From: Spirodela intermedia
Lineage: Eukaryota > Streptophyta > Magnoliopsida > Alismatales > Araceae
Assembly (NCBI GenBank): GCA_902729315.2
Contig: LR746273.1
Span: forward strand, 2,328,501 to 2,392,500
Direction of reading: 5' to 3'
Length of the DNA stretch: 64,000 nucleotides
The notes below the pieces were generated by a model. That model was not told where the DNA came from. It made no database searches and was given only the letters and a program-made list of their open reading frames with translations. Positions 1 through 11,334 of the stretch are shown here, in pieces. The position numbers and the translations under genes are program-made. The stretch's first letter is position 1; each line of letters starts with the position of its first letter.

Positions 1-439
1 GAACTATATAGTTGAGGAGAGGTACATTATAGATTTAAGATCATTCGACTGAAAATTTATTAAGTGGTTCTTAAAGAATTATTGTTGTAGTTGATATTAA
101 AGACATGTTCATTCATCATACTCATTAAACACTCTATGGCACCCTTTCCGTGAATATGGACCTTATAGGTGTCTTATTCTCTAGCAGTATTAGGGAACCT
201 CCTCATCAGAGTTCAGTCATGCTATTTAGAAGAATCATTAGGCATGAAGAGTCTTCTTCCCTTAAAACTAAAAGTATAACAGATGAAGTACACAGAAAAG
301 AACTTGTGGATTGAGTGTATCCACACTTGGAAACCCCTCTTGGTTTTATCTCTCTACAGTATATAAAGCAATCTCTACAAGTCTTGTTTTGTATATTTAG
401 TAATACTTATTGTTGTTTCGTATATCTAGATCAGCTAGA

Positions 440-663
440 TTAAGGATGAGAACCCTCCGATCTAGGTTGAATTGGATGGAGGATAGCAGTAGTAGTAGGC
501 AGAAGCTGACGCTGAACAGATGAGCAGCACCAAACAAGGCAGCCCGGAATAGAGGGCGGCTTTGGAGTAGTGGTAGGATTGAATAGGGGTAGTGCCAAAC
601 AAAGGCGACATCAGGCAGCGCGAATCAAGGGATGACTTCCCTAGGGTTGCTGCTATGATACCA
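440..663 (-). mobile_element. copia 5' internal leader following LTR copy 1
   Basis: This stretch follows LTR copy 1 on the minus strand. It matches, with indels, the segment that follows LTR copy 2 (about 1860-2119). The shared blocks include the primer-site region, the CCCTAGG stretch just after it and the GA-rich distal part. No open reading frame survives. It is the untranslated leader or gag start of a second, truncated element unit. Confidence 0.6.
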
Positions 664-877
664 TGTCACAATGAAAGAGATCAAAGGAGAGAAGGAGAGA
701 AACTTAGGAGACTTAGACGACCAAAACCCTAATCAACAATCTGGTATTTATACCAGAGTCTCAAGGGACCTAGATGGATTGATAGGGCCCATACCCATAT
801 GAGCTGATATGGCCATGACCTAGATAGGGTAGTACAGCCTAGATCTAATAGTATATGTATACATCTAGCTTGTTACA
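664..877 (-). repeat. copia-type LTR, copy 1
   Basis: Read on the minus strand, this ~214 bp segment starts TGTAACAAG and ends GTGACA, the TG...CA form of an LTR. A TATAAATAC box lies inside it. Immediately after its end the minus strand reads TGGTATCATAGC, one base off the initiator-Met tRNA primer-binding site common in plant copia elements. It aligns along its length with the copy at 2120-2325. An RNase H remnant on the same strand abuts its upstream side, so it also sits where a 3' LTR would be. Boundaries are approximate. Confidence 0.7.
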
Positions 878-889
878 TAGAAATTACAC

Positions 890-1330
890 CTTGTGACCAT
901 TTAAAGACTCAGTGAATATGTCTGCAAGTTGATATGTAGAGTTAATGTGGATTATAGTGATGAGTTATGCTTGAATCTTCTCTCTGATGTAGTGACAATC
1001 AATTTCAATATGTTTTGTCCTCTCTTGGAACACATGATTAGAGAAAACATAGATTGCCACTTGGTTTTCACGTTTGAACTATGTAAGACATGCAAAAGGA
1101 AAACTAAGTTATCTAGGAAAATGTTTGATTTTTATCAGCTTACATATAGTGTGTGACATTGCCTTGTATTATGATTTAACACTTGATTGTGAGACCACAT
1201 TGTTTCTCACTTTTCTATGAAATAGGATTTGCCTCATAGAAAAATACAATAATCAATGAAAGATCACACGTCTAGATTGCAACCAACACAATCAGCATCT
1301 GAAAAACCTTTAGTTGTGAGATGAATGTTA
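890..1330 (-). pseudogene. Ty1/copia RNase H remnant
   Basis: Minus-strand translation gives a recognisable copia polyprotein C-terminus. It has GFSDADCVGC near 1320-1290, then a degraded middle with stops, then ERTKHIEIDCHYIREKIQ near 1021-968, then LADIFTESL near 920. These are the signature blocks of copia RNase H (SDAD, HIEIDCH, QLADI.TK). Several in-frame stops and short deletions show it is dead. It ends right beside the LTR at 664-877, as expected for the 3' end of an element. Confidence 0.8.
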
Positions 1331-1454
1331 TTCTTGTATAGCTCTCCTCTACTTAGATTACTCTTGGGAAACCTCAGTGTGATGCAGACATGGATCAAGA
1401 TGCTTGGTGTATAGTCGTTCTATGAAGTATGTTGGTAACAATTTCTAACTCAAA

Positions 1455-1620
1455 GAGTTTTTACAAAGGTAATTTGCAACCAAGGACCTTGGTATTCTCA
1501 AATACTTTTTTGGGATTGAGATCAATCGATCTAAAGAGGATATCACAATCAACCTATGAAAATATATCCTTGATTTTGAAATAGATCTTGTTAGATGTAC
1601 TCCACTGATTATAGTTCTTG
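1455..1620 (+). pseudogene. Ty1/copia reverse transcriptase patch, inverted
   Basis: Plus-strand translation near 1476-1545 reads TKDLGILKYFFGIEINRS, then KEDITI. This is the conserved copia RT stretch (KDLG.LKYFLGIE...S). A stop follows, and then a degraded YILDFEI.LV.C.P continuation. It lies on the opposite strand to the RNase H remnant next to it, so it comes from a different element or from an inversion. Confidence 0.7.
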
Positions 1621-1859
1621 TCGTTTAATTTCTAAGATGTAATGATATGGTTTTGGACTGTCACTGCTGGTTGTGGAGCTATAAAAGATTTTGATTCATC
1701 AGTGATTGCTGTAAAAACAGGAAACTCACTTCAACGTTTACTTTAACCATTGACTTTTGACGTATGACTTTAACTGATGCTGAACACCTCATGACTCCTA
1801 TGGAGGGAGTGCTGCTAGGACCTTGGTAGTGACACTAGATGTGGACTCTCTGGTCTCAG

Positions 1860-2119
1860 CCAGATGAAGGATGATAACCCTCCGAGTTGGGCCGAAGGGA
1901 GACAGCTGGATGGAGGATGGTGGCGGTAGCAAGCAGAAGATGACGTTGAGCAGATGAGCGGTGCCGAATAGGGCAGCCCCGGACAAGAGCAGCACTCTAA
2001 TAGAGGGCAGGTTCGGACAGGGGAAGCGCCAAACAAGGGTGACACCAGACGGGGCGATGCTAGACTGGTGGCAGCACCAATCAGGGGACGACGTCCCTAG
2101 GATTTCTGCTCTGATACCA
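1860..2119 (-). mobile_element. copia primer-binding site and internal leader after LTR copy 2
   Basis: The minus strand shows TGGTATCAGAGC directly after LTR copy 2 (top strand 2108-2119). This is the exact initiator-Met tRNA complement used as primer-binding site by many plant copia elements. The following ~250 bp is GC-rich and matches 440-663. Short ORFs here are not supported as genes. Confidence 0.7.
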
Positions 2120-2325
2120 TGTCACAATGAGAGAGATCAAAAGAGAGAGGGAGTTAGACCCAGGAAACTCGGACAACCAAAACCGTAATTGACAGTCTGG
2201 TATTTATACCAGAGTCTCAAGGGACCTAGATGGAGCGATAGGGCCCATACCCATATGAGCCGATATGGCCACGACTCGGATGGACCTATACAGCCCAGAT
2301 CCAATAACATATACAGTATTCAACA
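2120..2325 (-). repeat. copia-type LTR, copy 2
   Basis: This minus-strand segment begins TGTTGAATAC and ends GTGACA, about 206 bp, with a TATAAATACC core promoter inside the palindrome CTGGTATTTATACCAG. It is homologous to 664-877, more similar in the half near the primer site and more diverged at the outer end. It is the 5' LTR of the unit that includes the leader at 1860-2119 and probably the RNase H remnant at 890-1330. Confidence 0.7.
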
Positions 2326-3065
2326 CTTTTGATGACTAAAATTTCTTAGACTTCAAAAATTGACAACTGGTTACCTGCAGTTCTGCTTGTCTTAGATTCC
2401 TACCATTTCCAGTTGCGAATATTTTACAAAACTGTTGAGTCTAAGGACATGATGTTGTTACACTCGGTTTTAATAATTATAATCCACGAAAATAAACATG
2501 TTTTCATGCAATAGATTCGTACAATGACAACAGCATTCCTTAGTCAATTTTCTTTTCTTTATTTATGCCAATCAGAAATTCCATGAAATTGGGACAGATG
2601 GAGGTGTAATGGCAATTTTGGTGTCTAGTGATAGTAATTGGACTACTATGCATGTGATTAGCATGATCTGTGTTTGATGGGCGGAGGGGGAGGGGGGAAA
2701 GTCAGCACAACATATTATTATTCCAATTCAACCAAGTCAATTTCTTTTACAAATCTAGCTGACAGATTGTGTCTGGGTTGAATTCTGCTGGTAAAATCAT
2801 AATCTACACCTAAATATGCGGGGAAGATCTATGACTTTGTTGTCACCAGCTGCTCATAGATGTTAGATGTGGGGTTGACTTTATATTATGTAAATGTTAT
2901 CCCAGATTTAGCATTAAGGTCCTGATTAGTGTTAGGTATATTACGTCAAGGAATTGGTGACGGGAGCCAGCTGTGATTATTCAGTTGTCAACGTTTTCTG
3001 CGGAGAAACCCATTGCATGGGAATCGAGTTTGACCACCCAATCAATGCTCCTCGTCCTGTTTCAG
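2326..3065. other. no gene recognised
   Basis: AT-rich sequence between the copia relic and the first KU80 exon seen. I found no other KU80 exon and no repeat beyond a short G-run near 2680-2697. It is probably intron of KU80 if the gene is intact upstream of the window. A longer open frame runs from 2973 into the exon, but a good pyrimidine tract and AG end at 3065. Confidence 0.4.
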
Positions 3066-3976
3066 CGTTTCTTCCGCTTTCTTGAGCTCAAGTCAACGAA
3101 GCCAGATTCAGAAGTTCCTCCACTTGACACAAGTCTGAGAGCGGTCACTGAGCCCGACCCAGATCTCTCTGAGAATAAGTCAGTTCTAGCTGACTTCCGT
3201 GGTTGCTTCGAGCTCAAGCACAACCCAAAGGTTCACCCGTCTCTCTATCTCTATCTTTCTATATATGCATATTTCCTTTTCTGGAAACCCCAGTTTTTCG
3301 GCGGCCTGCTTATCCGAATAGTCACTCACATTTGTTCTAGAAGAAATCTTCAAAGCGATCTCGAGATGCAGCATCAGATGAGGCCCTGGTTCAGAGCTCA
3401 GACCCACGAGACGCGGCGAAGGTGGAGAAAATCGGGGATACTTCCCCCATCGAGGATTTCGAGGCCATGATCGCCCGCAGAGACGGCTCGGAGTGGGTCG
3501 TCCGGGGAATAAGAAGCATGAAGATCTACATCTCTGACCTCCTGGAGAACTCCTACGAAGGGGACGCCTACCCCAAGGCCATCGACTGCCTGATGGCCCT
3601 CAGAAGGGCCTGCGTCCTCGAACAGGCAAGCATCATCTGCCCATGATATTACTATAATTGGGTTTTTCTGGATTATTAAAAAAGCGTGTTTCTCAAGGAA
3701 CCCGAGGAGTTCAACCAGTTTCTCCGAGAAATCTTCCAGAGGTGGAAGGCCACCGACCTCCGCGGCTTCTTCGAGATGGTCGCATCCAAGAACATCTCCC
3801 TGATCAGCAAGACGGAGGCGGCCGACAGGTTCCCCTGCTTGGCTTTAATCTACTAGCGGCCACCTAATTATCCCTATAATATTCCCACTAATATCGGGGT
3901 TATTTTCCTAAACAGCGATGCGACAGATTCTGAGGCCAGGAGCTTTCCGGCCAAAATCGATTTCTCTTCTCAATAG
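3066..3976 (+). CDS. KU80: KU80 C-terminal exons (ATP-dependent DNA helicase 2 subunit), partial
   Basis: KU80 pairs with KU70 to hold broken DNA ends for non-homologous end joining and also acts at telomeres. Exons: 3066-3230, 3341-3625, 3698-3828, 3916-3976 (stop TAG). Frames join cleanly. The peptide shows plant KU80 landmarks: RFFRFLELKS, VPPLDTSLRA followed by TEPDPDLSENKSVL, then after a basic linker PIEDFEAMIARRDGSEWV, LLENSYEGDAYPKAI and SKTEAADSDATDSEARSF. This covers the end of the Ku core and the C-terminal domain that in animals binds DNA-PKcs. The second intron seen (3626-3697) begins GC rather than GT. The N-terminal vWA and beta-barrel exons are absent from the window: either they lie upstream beyond the copia relic or the copy is a truncated fragment. 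The last residues differ from the short acidic tail I expect. Confidence 0.85.
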
Positions 3977-4654
3977 ATCGGGCCAAACAACCCGACGATG
4001 AAGGTGCGTTGTCTTTTCCATTTATTAGATATTAAGGCGAGATGGAAAATATTTATATATATATATATATATCCGCGAGATTATGGGCTTCCGTGGGCCC
4101 ACCCACATGGCGGCCGGACTCGACAGCCTGGACACGGAGAACGGTCTATGATTCGGCCCAAGAAACCGCCGCTGGTTTCCAAAAAATCGGTTGATTTTTT
4201 TATAAACATGATTTTTTTACGTAAAAAGTGTTTTAATGTGGGCCCCAAGGGTCCTGCCTCAGGAGCCGACGACCGTGGCGGCGGATGGGGAGAGATGCCC
4301 GCCGTCCGCTCCGCCGCCATTTTCACGATTTGCATATGATGGTAAAAGACATTACTGGAAATAGCAAAAAGAGGCGAGAAGATAATTCGATATGTGCACG
4401 AGTAGAAACAGGGAAAATGGACAATTCAATCGCATGTCGGTGACGTGTCCGGCCAGTCGCCTCTCGCTAGTCACACCTACGTCTGGGCCCCACCAAGCTC
4501 CCCCATGAGAGCTCCGTCTCGGGCTGTCACTACATCTCCCCATCGGTGCCCGCTCTGATACCTCCCTCCCCGCCTACTGCATCTTCCCAGATCTCTCTCT
4601 CTCTCTCTCTCTCTCCTCGGCGGCGCCGCCTGTAGCATCTGCATCCGCATCGCG
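3977..4654. promoter_or_regulatory. KU80-UER1 spacer and UER1 promoter/5' UTR
   Basis: Holds a (TA)n run at 4054-4072 and a (TC)n tract at 4592-4615 that ends about 40 bp before the UER1 start. The tract is probably in the 5' UTR. Short ORFs at 3998-4339 and on the other strand look non-coding. Confidence 0.5.
4592..4615. repeat. (TC)n in UER1 leader
   Basis: About 12 TC units, ending 40 bp before the UER1 ATG. Confidence 0.9.
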
Positions 4655-7440
4655 ATGGGATTCCAATCGAATGGCTCTGCAGCAGCAGAGAAGCCGCTCA
4701 AGTTCCTGATCTACGGGCGCACGGGGTGGATCGGGGGCCTGCTCGGGCGGCTCTGCGAGGCGAAGGGCCTAGATTACTCCTACGCCGCCGGCCGCCTCGA
4801 GGACAGGACGCAGATCGAAGCGGACATCGCGGCGGCGCAGCCAACGCACGTCTTCAACGCCGCCGGAGTGACCGGCCGCCCCAACGTCGACTGGTGCGAG
4901 ACGCACAAGGTGGAGACCATACGCACCAACGTCGTCGGAACGCTCACTCTGGTTGACGTCTGCCGGGAGAAGGGGATCCTCGTGGTGAACTACGCCACCG
5001 GCTGCATCTTCGAGTACGACGATGGCCACTTGCTCGGATCCGGGGTTGGCTACAAGGAGGAGGACACTCCCAACTTCGTCGGCTCCTTCTACTCCAAGAC
5101 GAAGGCCATGGTACCGCACTTTCCATTTTCCCGTGTCCTCTAGATTTGACAGTGATTTCCACCGTCGATGCTTCATTTTTGTCGAAAATTTGGAACTGAA
5201 GATGTTTTTTTCTGTCTTGTTCAATTTGACGGTTCGTTGTCTGTTTTGTTTCCAGTATTGGTATCTGAATTATTGACCTAATCACGCTCTCTTAGTTTAT
5301 TATGTTCTGCCTTTTCGTCCGCGGCTTCATTTTGAGAAGGCAAAGGTATTTGGTGCTGGACTCATAGTTCATATGGGGTTTTCGTCTTTCCCGTCCTTTT
5401 TCCAGTATTTGGTGCTTGACTCGTAGTTCACGAAATAGACGGGAAATATTTCGTGAAAGCCTTGAAGAAGAAGATTAAAAGAAGACGAGACTATAGTTCA
5501 CGCTGGAATTCTCATAGTTTTCTTGAGCTATGGGCTTTATCTGTTTGATCGCACTTCATTTCCGTTTTAAGTTTTCATACTTGACTCGGGCCCTATCTGC
5601 ATTGTAGCATCCATTTTTAGGCTTCAGCAACGTTGATTTGGCTAGTGACTACGACGCCTGTTTACATAATTGTGCTTGAATTCGCTTAGTGTTTGAAGAA
5701 AAACAAAAGGGAGTGTTCCGAGGGAAATAATTGTTGCGGGTATATGCATCAGATATCTCTCGTCGTATTTTTCCAGTGAGTTCTAGTTCAGACTTAACCT
5801 ATTGTGAGTGTGATTCTCTGAAATCTGGACTAATTTTTTCTTGTTTCTTGTATGGTTGTTTCAATGCTTTTGACATCAATACCTTCTGCACTGTGATTGG
5901 TTAGAATCCATTGAGAGAGTGGCAGATCAAGAACATATTTTATTCGCATAACTACAGACCTCAATTGCCTATCATAGGCCTTTGGGTCACTTTAGTTTTT
6001 TAGGTATTCCTTTCATTCCTCCCATATAGAAACCCAGATGGTTGCTTCTACGTGAAGATATGGTCTGATGATTCATTCTGTGTGGGATAGCAAGCGGGTG
6101 GGATTTTGCTGGTAGATGGCCTGAGACATGCATGCAACAGCACTCTTATGGATTAGAAATATAAAAAAGCTTGATCTAAATGATACCTGTGCATTGAATC
6201 AGGCTGCTTTGGATAGAACTTAGTTGACTCATGAGTCAAATATGTCAGATTGAGGCACGCATAACTTTGGTGAAAACAAATCATGAACTCCTGAAGAGAG
6301 GGAGGTTAACAGCGTGTGACTGAATCACTGAACCAAACATTTTTTTTATGACTAACTATTGCAAATTGTTTGATGTTTTCAATGTTTGGGCTGGAACTGT
6401 CTGCCAGAACAAGAAAAATTTTCTTCTGATTTGATCATATGATCAACAAAAACTTTCATGGCTGTAGTAAAAGTGGCTGATTGTAGTCAAAACTGTATAG
6501 AACTGTCAACCAAAACATAAAAAAAAAAACTCTTTTTGGCATGATCATGTGGTACTGGAAGCTAGGAATTCTGATTCCCTGGTTGGTCCACTTTGGATCT
6601 TGTTCAAGAATGGCTGATCTTCAGCTAGCATCTTCAGTGATGAAGGTTGTTGTTCTTTACCCATTAAATAATCATGTGAGAAATCATCATGCATTGAGGC
6701 CATGATCGGGAGAAAGCAGTACTTTTGTGCGCAAAATACTGGTTTTTTTAAGACATATAGAGAATCTAGAGCACACCCAGGATCAGTACTCTTTCCTTTT
6801 AATAGTACTGTAAGAAATCATCAAGAATCAGACCCAGCTACCGGAATTCAATCGGAAAAGTGTAAGAACTCTATGGTAACACGAGCATGTCTAATTATTT
6901 ACCAGTGATCCTGGGGGAGTAATGCTTGTTTCTGAGGGTGGACCTCGGTCGGATGAATAATCTCTGCACCCCTGGTGCCTGTAGGTGGAGGAGCTGCTCA
7001 AGAGCTACGAAAACGTCTGCACCCTCCGGGTGAGGATGCCGATCTCCTCGGACCTCTCCAACCCCCGCAACTTCATCACGAAGATCACCCGCTACAACAA
7101 GGTGGTCAACATCCCCAACTCCATGACCATCCTGGACGAGCTCCTCCCCATCTCCATCGAGATGGCCAGGAGGAACCTCACCGGAGTCTGGAACTTCACC
7201 AACCCTGGAGTGGTCAGCCACAACGAGATACTGGAGATGTACAGGGACTACGTTGACTCCACGTTCACCTGGAAGAACTTCACCCTCGAGGAGCAAGCCA
7301 CCGTCATCGTTGCCCCCCGCAGCAACAACGAGCTTGACGCCTCCAAGCTCAAGACCGAGTTCCCCGAGCTCCTACCCATCAAGGAGTCCCTCATCCGCTA
7401 CGTCTTCGAGCCCAACAAGAAGAAGGGCCCTGCCGCCTGA
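4655..7440 (+). CDS. UER1: UDP-4-keto-6-deoxyglucose 3,5-epimerase/4-keto-reductase (NRS/ER)
   Basis: Cytosolic bifunctional enzyme making UDP-L-rhamnose (or dTDP-L-rhamnose) from the 4-keto-6-deoxy sugar, for pectin and flavonoid glycosides. Two exons, 4655-5110 and 6985-7440, join ATG|GTGGAG to give 303 aa, close to the ~300 aa of the stand-alone plant enzymes. This is not the larger RHM fusion, since no dehydratase domain is upstream. Motifs: dinucleotide site GRTGWIGG (residues 21-28), NAAGVTGRPNVDWCE (68-82), NYATGCIFEY with Cys117, SDR catalytic YSKTK (146-150), and RNFITKITRYNK with Lys185. Cys117 and Lys185 correspond by position to the epimerase Cys/Lys pair described for the Arabidopsis enzyme. 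Exons are very GC-rich, against an AT-rich 1.9 kb intron. A (TC)n leader precedes the ATG. Confidence 0.95.
5111..6984 (+). other. UER1 intron
   Basis: An 1874 bp GT-AG intron (gtaccg...ctgtag), T-rich in its first half. No transposon or nested gene recognised. Confidence 0.85.
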
Positions 7441-7865
7441 ATTCAGTATCCGTCTCCAGCGTTGACCCCTCTCCAGGTGGGTTCCCCCCACCCCTTCCCT
7501 TTTGGGGGGCCATGATTGAGTTCCAGCGTTGACTCTTTTCCTTTCCCCGAATGTGCTGATGTGGCGTGGTTTCTCAGGCGTCGACCCTCCACGTGACAAT
7601 AAGCTGGCTCCCTTTCGACCCCCCGGCGATCTGGCGTAACAAGCAGAAGTCAAAAGGGCGCCGGACTGCCGTGGTGGGTTATTTGTCTCGATTTTCTTCC
7701 TATTATTGAAATTCATAGCAGCACGTTCTATCTAGAATAATATCATCATTCTAGCGCTTGTTCCATCCCCCCGGGAACATGCTTAAAGCATGCTGATTCT
7801 CCTCTCTTCTAAGATAGTCTCTTTGTACGCCTCGAAATTTAACTCTCTTACCAACAACGGGTACC

Positions 7866-7899
<34 letters not shown>

Positions 7900-8348
7900 C
7901 TTCTGGGCCGGATCTCTTAGCAAGCCCAAAGTCAACCTAGAACAGGCAATGGAGTAGATTGGAACCAGAAGAAAGACTGAGTCTCTGATTTGCATGAGCG
8001 AAAAATAAACTTTGAGCAAATAAAATAAATAAAAAAGCCTCGAAAAGAATCCCTTATCGAGAGCTACACAAGGCCGAATCCATCTTCCCATAGCGAAATC
8101 GTAGCGAGCCCAATCACAACCCCCCATCACTCACTGCCCCTCCTCCACCCATCACAAGAACAAGTCCAGACCTTTTCCAACGCCACAAAACTAGCTTTTT
8201 CTGGCCCGAGCTGAGGTTGAGATCATGGCCTTAATAAATCAATAAATTACTTTAATCGGAAATATGGGCAACAAAAAAGGGGTATGCATGAGCCGTTGGA
8301 TGCCCATGATAAACAAATAATTAAATGAATAAATGAATTTAAAATTCC
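7441..8348. other. convergent spacer between UER1 and sulfotransferase
   Basis: The 3' ends of two genes face each other here. It contains a (GA)n tract at 7867-7897 and AT-rich sequence toward 8348. No gene seen. Confidence 0.6.
7867..7897. repeat. (GA)n microsatellite
   Basis: About 15 GA units in the spacer downstream of UER1. Confidence 0.95.
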
Positions 8349-10217
8349 CTACATCACATGGCGTCTTGATCTCCGGGGAGGCTGTGATGGGTTACCTCGG
8401 GGAGCTAGGAAGCCCTCATACTTCGTCCCTTTGAGCGCATCCCTGACTTCCTCCCAGTTTTCAATCTGCTCCGATAGAGGCTTCGTGTGGATCTTGACCT
8501 GGCGGCTGATCAGATCTCTTCGAGGAATCTCAAGAAAATCTAGAACGTCCATCAGCTTCTGCAGCGTGTATGGAACAAAAGAGTCAGCGTCAGGCTTTCA
8601 AAAAGGCAGGGGGCGTTCAAGGAGGTAAGTGGTCGAGATCGATCGCTTTAAGAGCAATTCACCGAGTGATTGTTGACGATGTCCTCGTAGTAAAGAATCA
8701 TGTGGCGAGTGCTCTTGAAGTATTCCACTGCTTCGGCCGCCATCTCTTCTGCCCGTCTGAGATCAGGTATCAATGAGCTCACATTAATCGTCGGCTTGTA
8801 GCTCGCCAGCACTTCAGCCTGAAAGAGGAAAGGAGAGAGAAAGATTGAGGGGAATCTCAAGGAGGTGGGTAGGCAGGGTTTCCGATCTTAATGGAAGACA
8901 GAGGAACGGCGACCTCTTCTTTCGAATGCACGTGTGATTTGTGCGTCCCATTGAGCGGCTTCACACTCTGATCATACGTGTTTGCAATAATGGAGATCAT
9001 CCTGTCCAAGAGATTTCTCCTCAGAAGGAATACTCCAGAAACTCCTCTTCGCTTGAAGTAGTCAACTACATCTTCGTGATATCTCAGCACGCCCTGTATT
9101 ACCCATCAGCAAGACATTAGTTCTACTGATTTAAGCTGTACGGAATGAGCACAAACACACATTGAGATACAAAGCATAAGCATGGGCTAGTAACCTTTGG
9201 AAATGCGAGGACATGGAACATATAGGCTGCTTCAGAATAACATGAGGTGGATATCATCATTATGGAAATGATGATTTCATCCATTGAAAGATGCGCATGC
9301 ATAAGATGCCATGTTATGTCATACAAACACTTCTTATCGGTTGTTGAAGTGTTAGGAGAATGCTGATTGGCTAATGTGTGCCAAATGAGATGCAAACTAC
9401 TGCGATATGGACTCAGAAAAGTATCCCCATTGAAGAATGGGTATTAACATTTGTGATGTATTTGGCCAACATGCTGTAACCATGAGAGGTCGCTTGAATT
9501 CCCATTAAATCTGTTAGGAGGGCAAAACCATGAGTATTGGAAGCTCACGTACTGTCAAAAAGCCTTCAAGAACTTGACAAAAGATGGGATATATTTCCTA
9601 AAGAGAATATCCAGCATGAGGCACAGTACCATATATCTTTCTTACCTGGTTGAACATCCACTTGAAACCAACTGCAGCTGAACATTCATTTTTAGAAGCA
9701 CTGCTAAACCAGTCCAGGTTGTACACCTTATCTAGGGTGCTCAAGATAGATGAGACGTTACTCCGTCTCTGTTTCACTGAAAATATCTCCCCATTAGAGC
9801 TAACATTGAGGTGGCTGTTCAATAAAGTTTCAAACCATCCACTTCCAGACCTCTGCATGGACAGAATTGCAAAGAAATGGACAGGATTGCATGCGCACTC
9901 GGCCCTGTTGAGATATCAATTGATATTAGCGACGAAGACAAAAGAGAGACATCAAAGGTTGAAGATAGTGTTCGGCACCTGCTATAACTCGTTGGTCTCG
10001 GATAATGTGACCTGTTTCCAGGCCGAGCACCTGACGTTAGACACTCTTCAACGCCCAGGTTCATCCCCCGTATAGGCTTACTGTATACAATGGGGTTGTA
10101 CGCCGCCATTTGTTTCAGACAGATAAACCAAACATAAACCCCAAGTAACGTCACAGAAGCAAGTGCAACAAACCCCATCATAACAGAGAAACCTTTTGTG
10201 GTCCTCATGCCAAACAT
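8349..10217 (-). CDS. Plant NodH-like membrane sulfotransferase (P-loop family)
   Basis: Five minus-strand exons: 10217-9979, 9904-9646, 9093-8914, 8818-8663, 8558-8349. They join in frame to 347 aa. The start chosen is the ATG at 10217 (MFGMRTTKGF); a second Met at 10208 is possible. Residues ~13-33 form one hydrophobic segment, so this is a type II membrane protein with a luminal catalytic domain, probably in the Golgi. The sulfonucleotide-binding loop is SMQRSGSGWFETLL (95-108). Other family blocks are SSNGEIFSVK, YNLDWFSSASKNECSAAVG, FLLRRNLLDRMIS, NGTHKSHVHS and ILYYEDIV, ending in SRQVKIH...NWEEV. These match the plant family annotated as P-loop NTPase or nodulation H-like sulfotransferase (Arabidopsis At2g15730/At4g34420 type). 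The acceptor substrate is unknown. The arginine-rich C-terminal tail is longer than I recall for relatives. Confidence 0.9.
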
Positions 10218-11285
10218 GTCCTGAGAGCAAGCATCTGCAGTCAGGAAAATGGAGAAATATCCCGCTATAGCGTGATGCAATCTCAATGATCAGTTGATAG
10301 CTTCAGAAGTTATTCCATGTTTAAAGTGCTTATCACCGTCAAAAGCAGACTATTTGGGTGAATCTGTATGCCTAATGCCTCTTCTATTTTATCTTTTGAA
10401 TGCATAAGACAACTCGATTAGTATTAAGCAAAGAGACCAGCAGGACACATGAATATCGCAGTTCACCGCTCCTCATCATTTCAGCTGCAGGTTAGTGAGA
10501 ATGCAACTTGCACTTCCTCATGCGAATTTTGTGACTGACAGACATGAAGTCTGCTTCATGCTACTCATGTTAATAATCTCAAAAGTATTATTGTTTGAAT
10601 CATTTATAAAATGTATAATCTATATAAGCTGTTGTTTACATGAATTCCCAAGTCTTAACATTTTATAGCCGTTAGTCGCTTGGACCTTGAAATGTACATG
10701 ACAAGTGAATGTAGCTTCAGGGGCTATGGATAAAAACAAAATTTCAAGGGACAATGATAATCTTAAAGACCACGGGACAAAAGCTTTATGATAATCTGTT
10801 AGGACATATAACTCTTGAAAACTGAATCAATTATTTTTTGGATTCACGTTAGTTATTCCACAGTGCAAATAAACATTCCAGCAAGTTCCCAATGAAAGAA
10901 ATAATACTAACCTTCTCTGTTTCCAAACGGCCCTCAAGATAAGATGAGAAAAATTCTAAGTAGTCACAGTGCTCCCAAGAACATCTTCAAGTCAGCAAAG
11001 ACATGCACGCAATAGTTAAATAAGAAAATTTGCAAAACGATGAAAAGAGAATGGAAAGAAAGAACTGTTACAGAATCTAACCATCTCCATGGACAAGGGC
11101 GAACGATCCATTGAAGCCCCCAGACAGATACGGATTCACCAGCAGATCAATCTGCAAAAGACATCAGCAGAAGGAATACAGCATTTTCCCTTCAGTGATG
11201 AGTATGCCACCAAGTCTATACCGTCAAAACAAACAGAAACACGGTTTCGCACTGACTTGACGGACAAGTCAATCATTTCAATCCG

Positions 11286-11298
11286 CCCCCCCCCCCCC

Positions 11299-11331
<33 letters not shown>
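11286..11331. repeat. poly-C / (TC)n microsatellite
   Basis: A run of 14 C followed by about 15 TC repeats. Confidence 0.95.

Positions 11332-11334
<3 letters not shown>

Noticed and set aside
2973-3065. Upstream extension of the first KU80 exon
   Set aside because: Open from a GTG, but the residues do not resemble KU80, and a clear pyrimidine tract and AG precede 3066.
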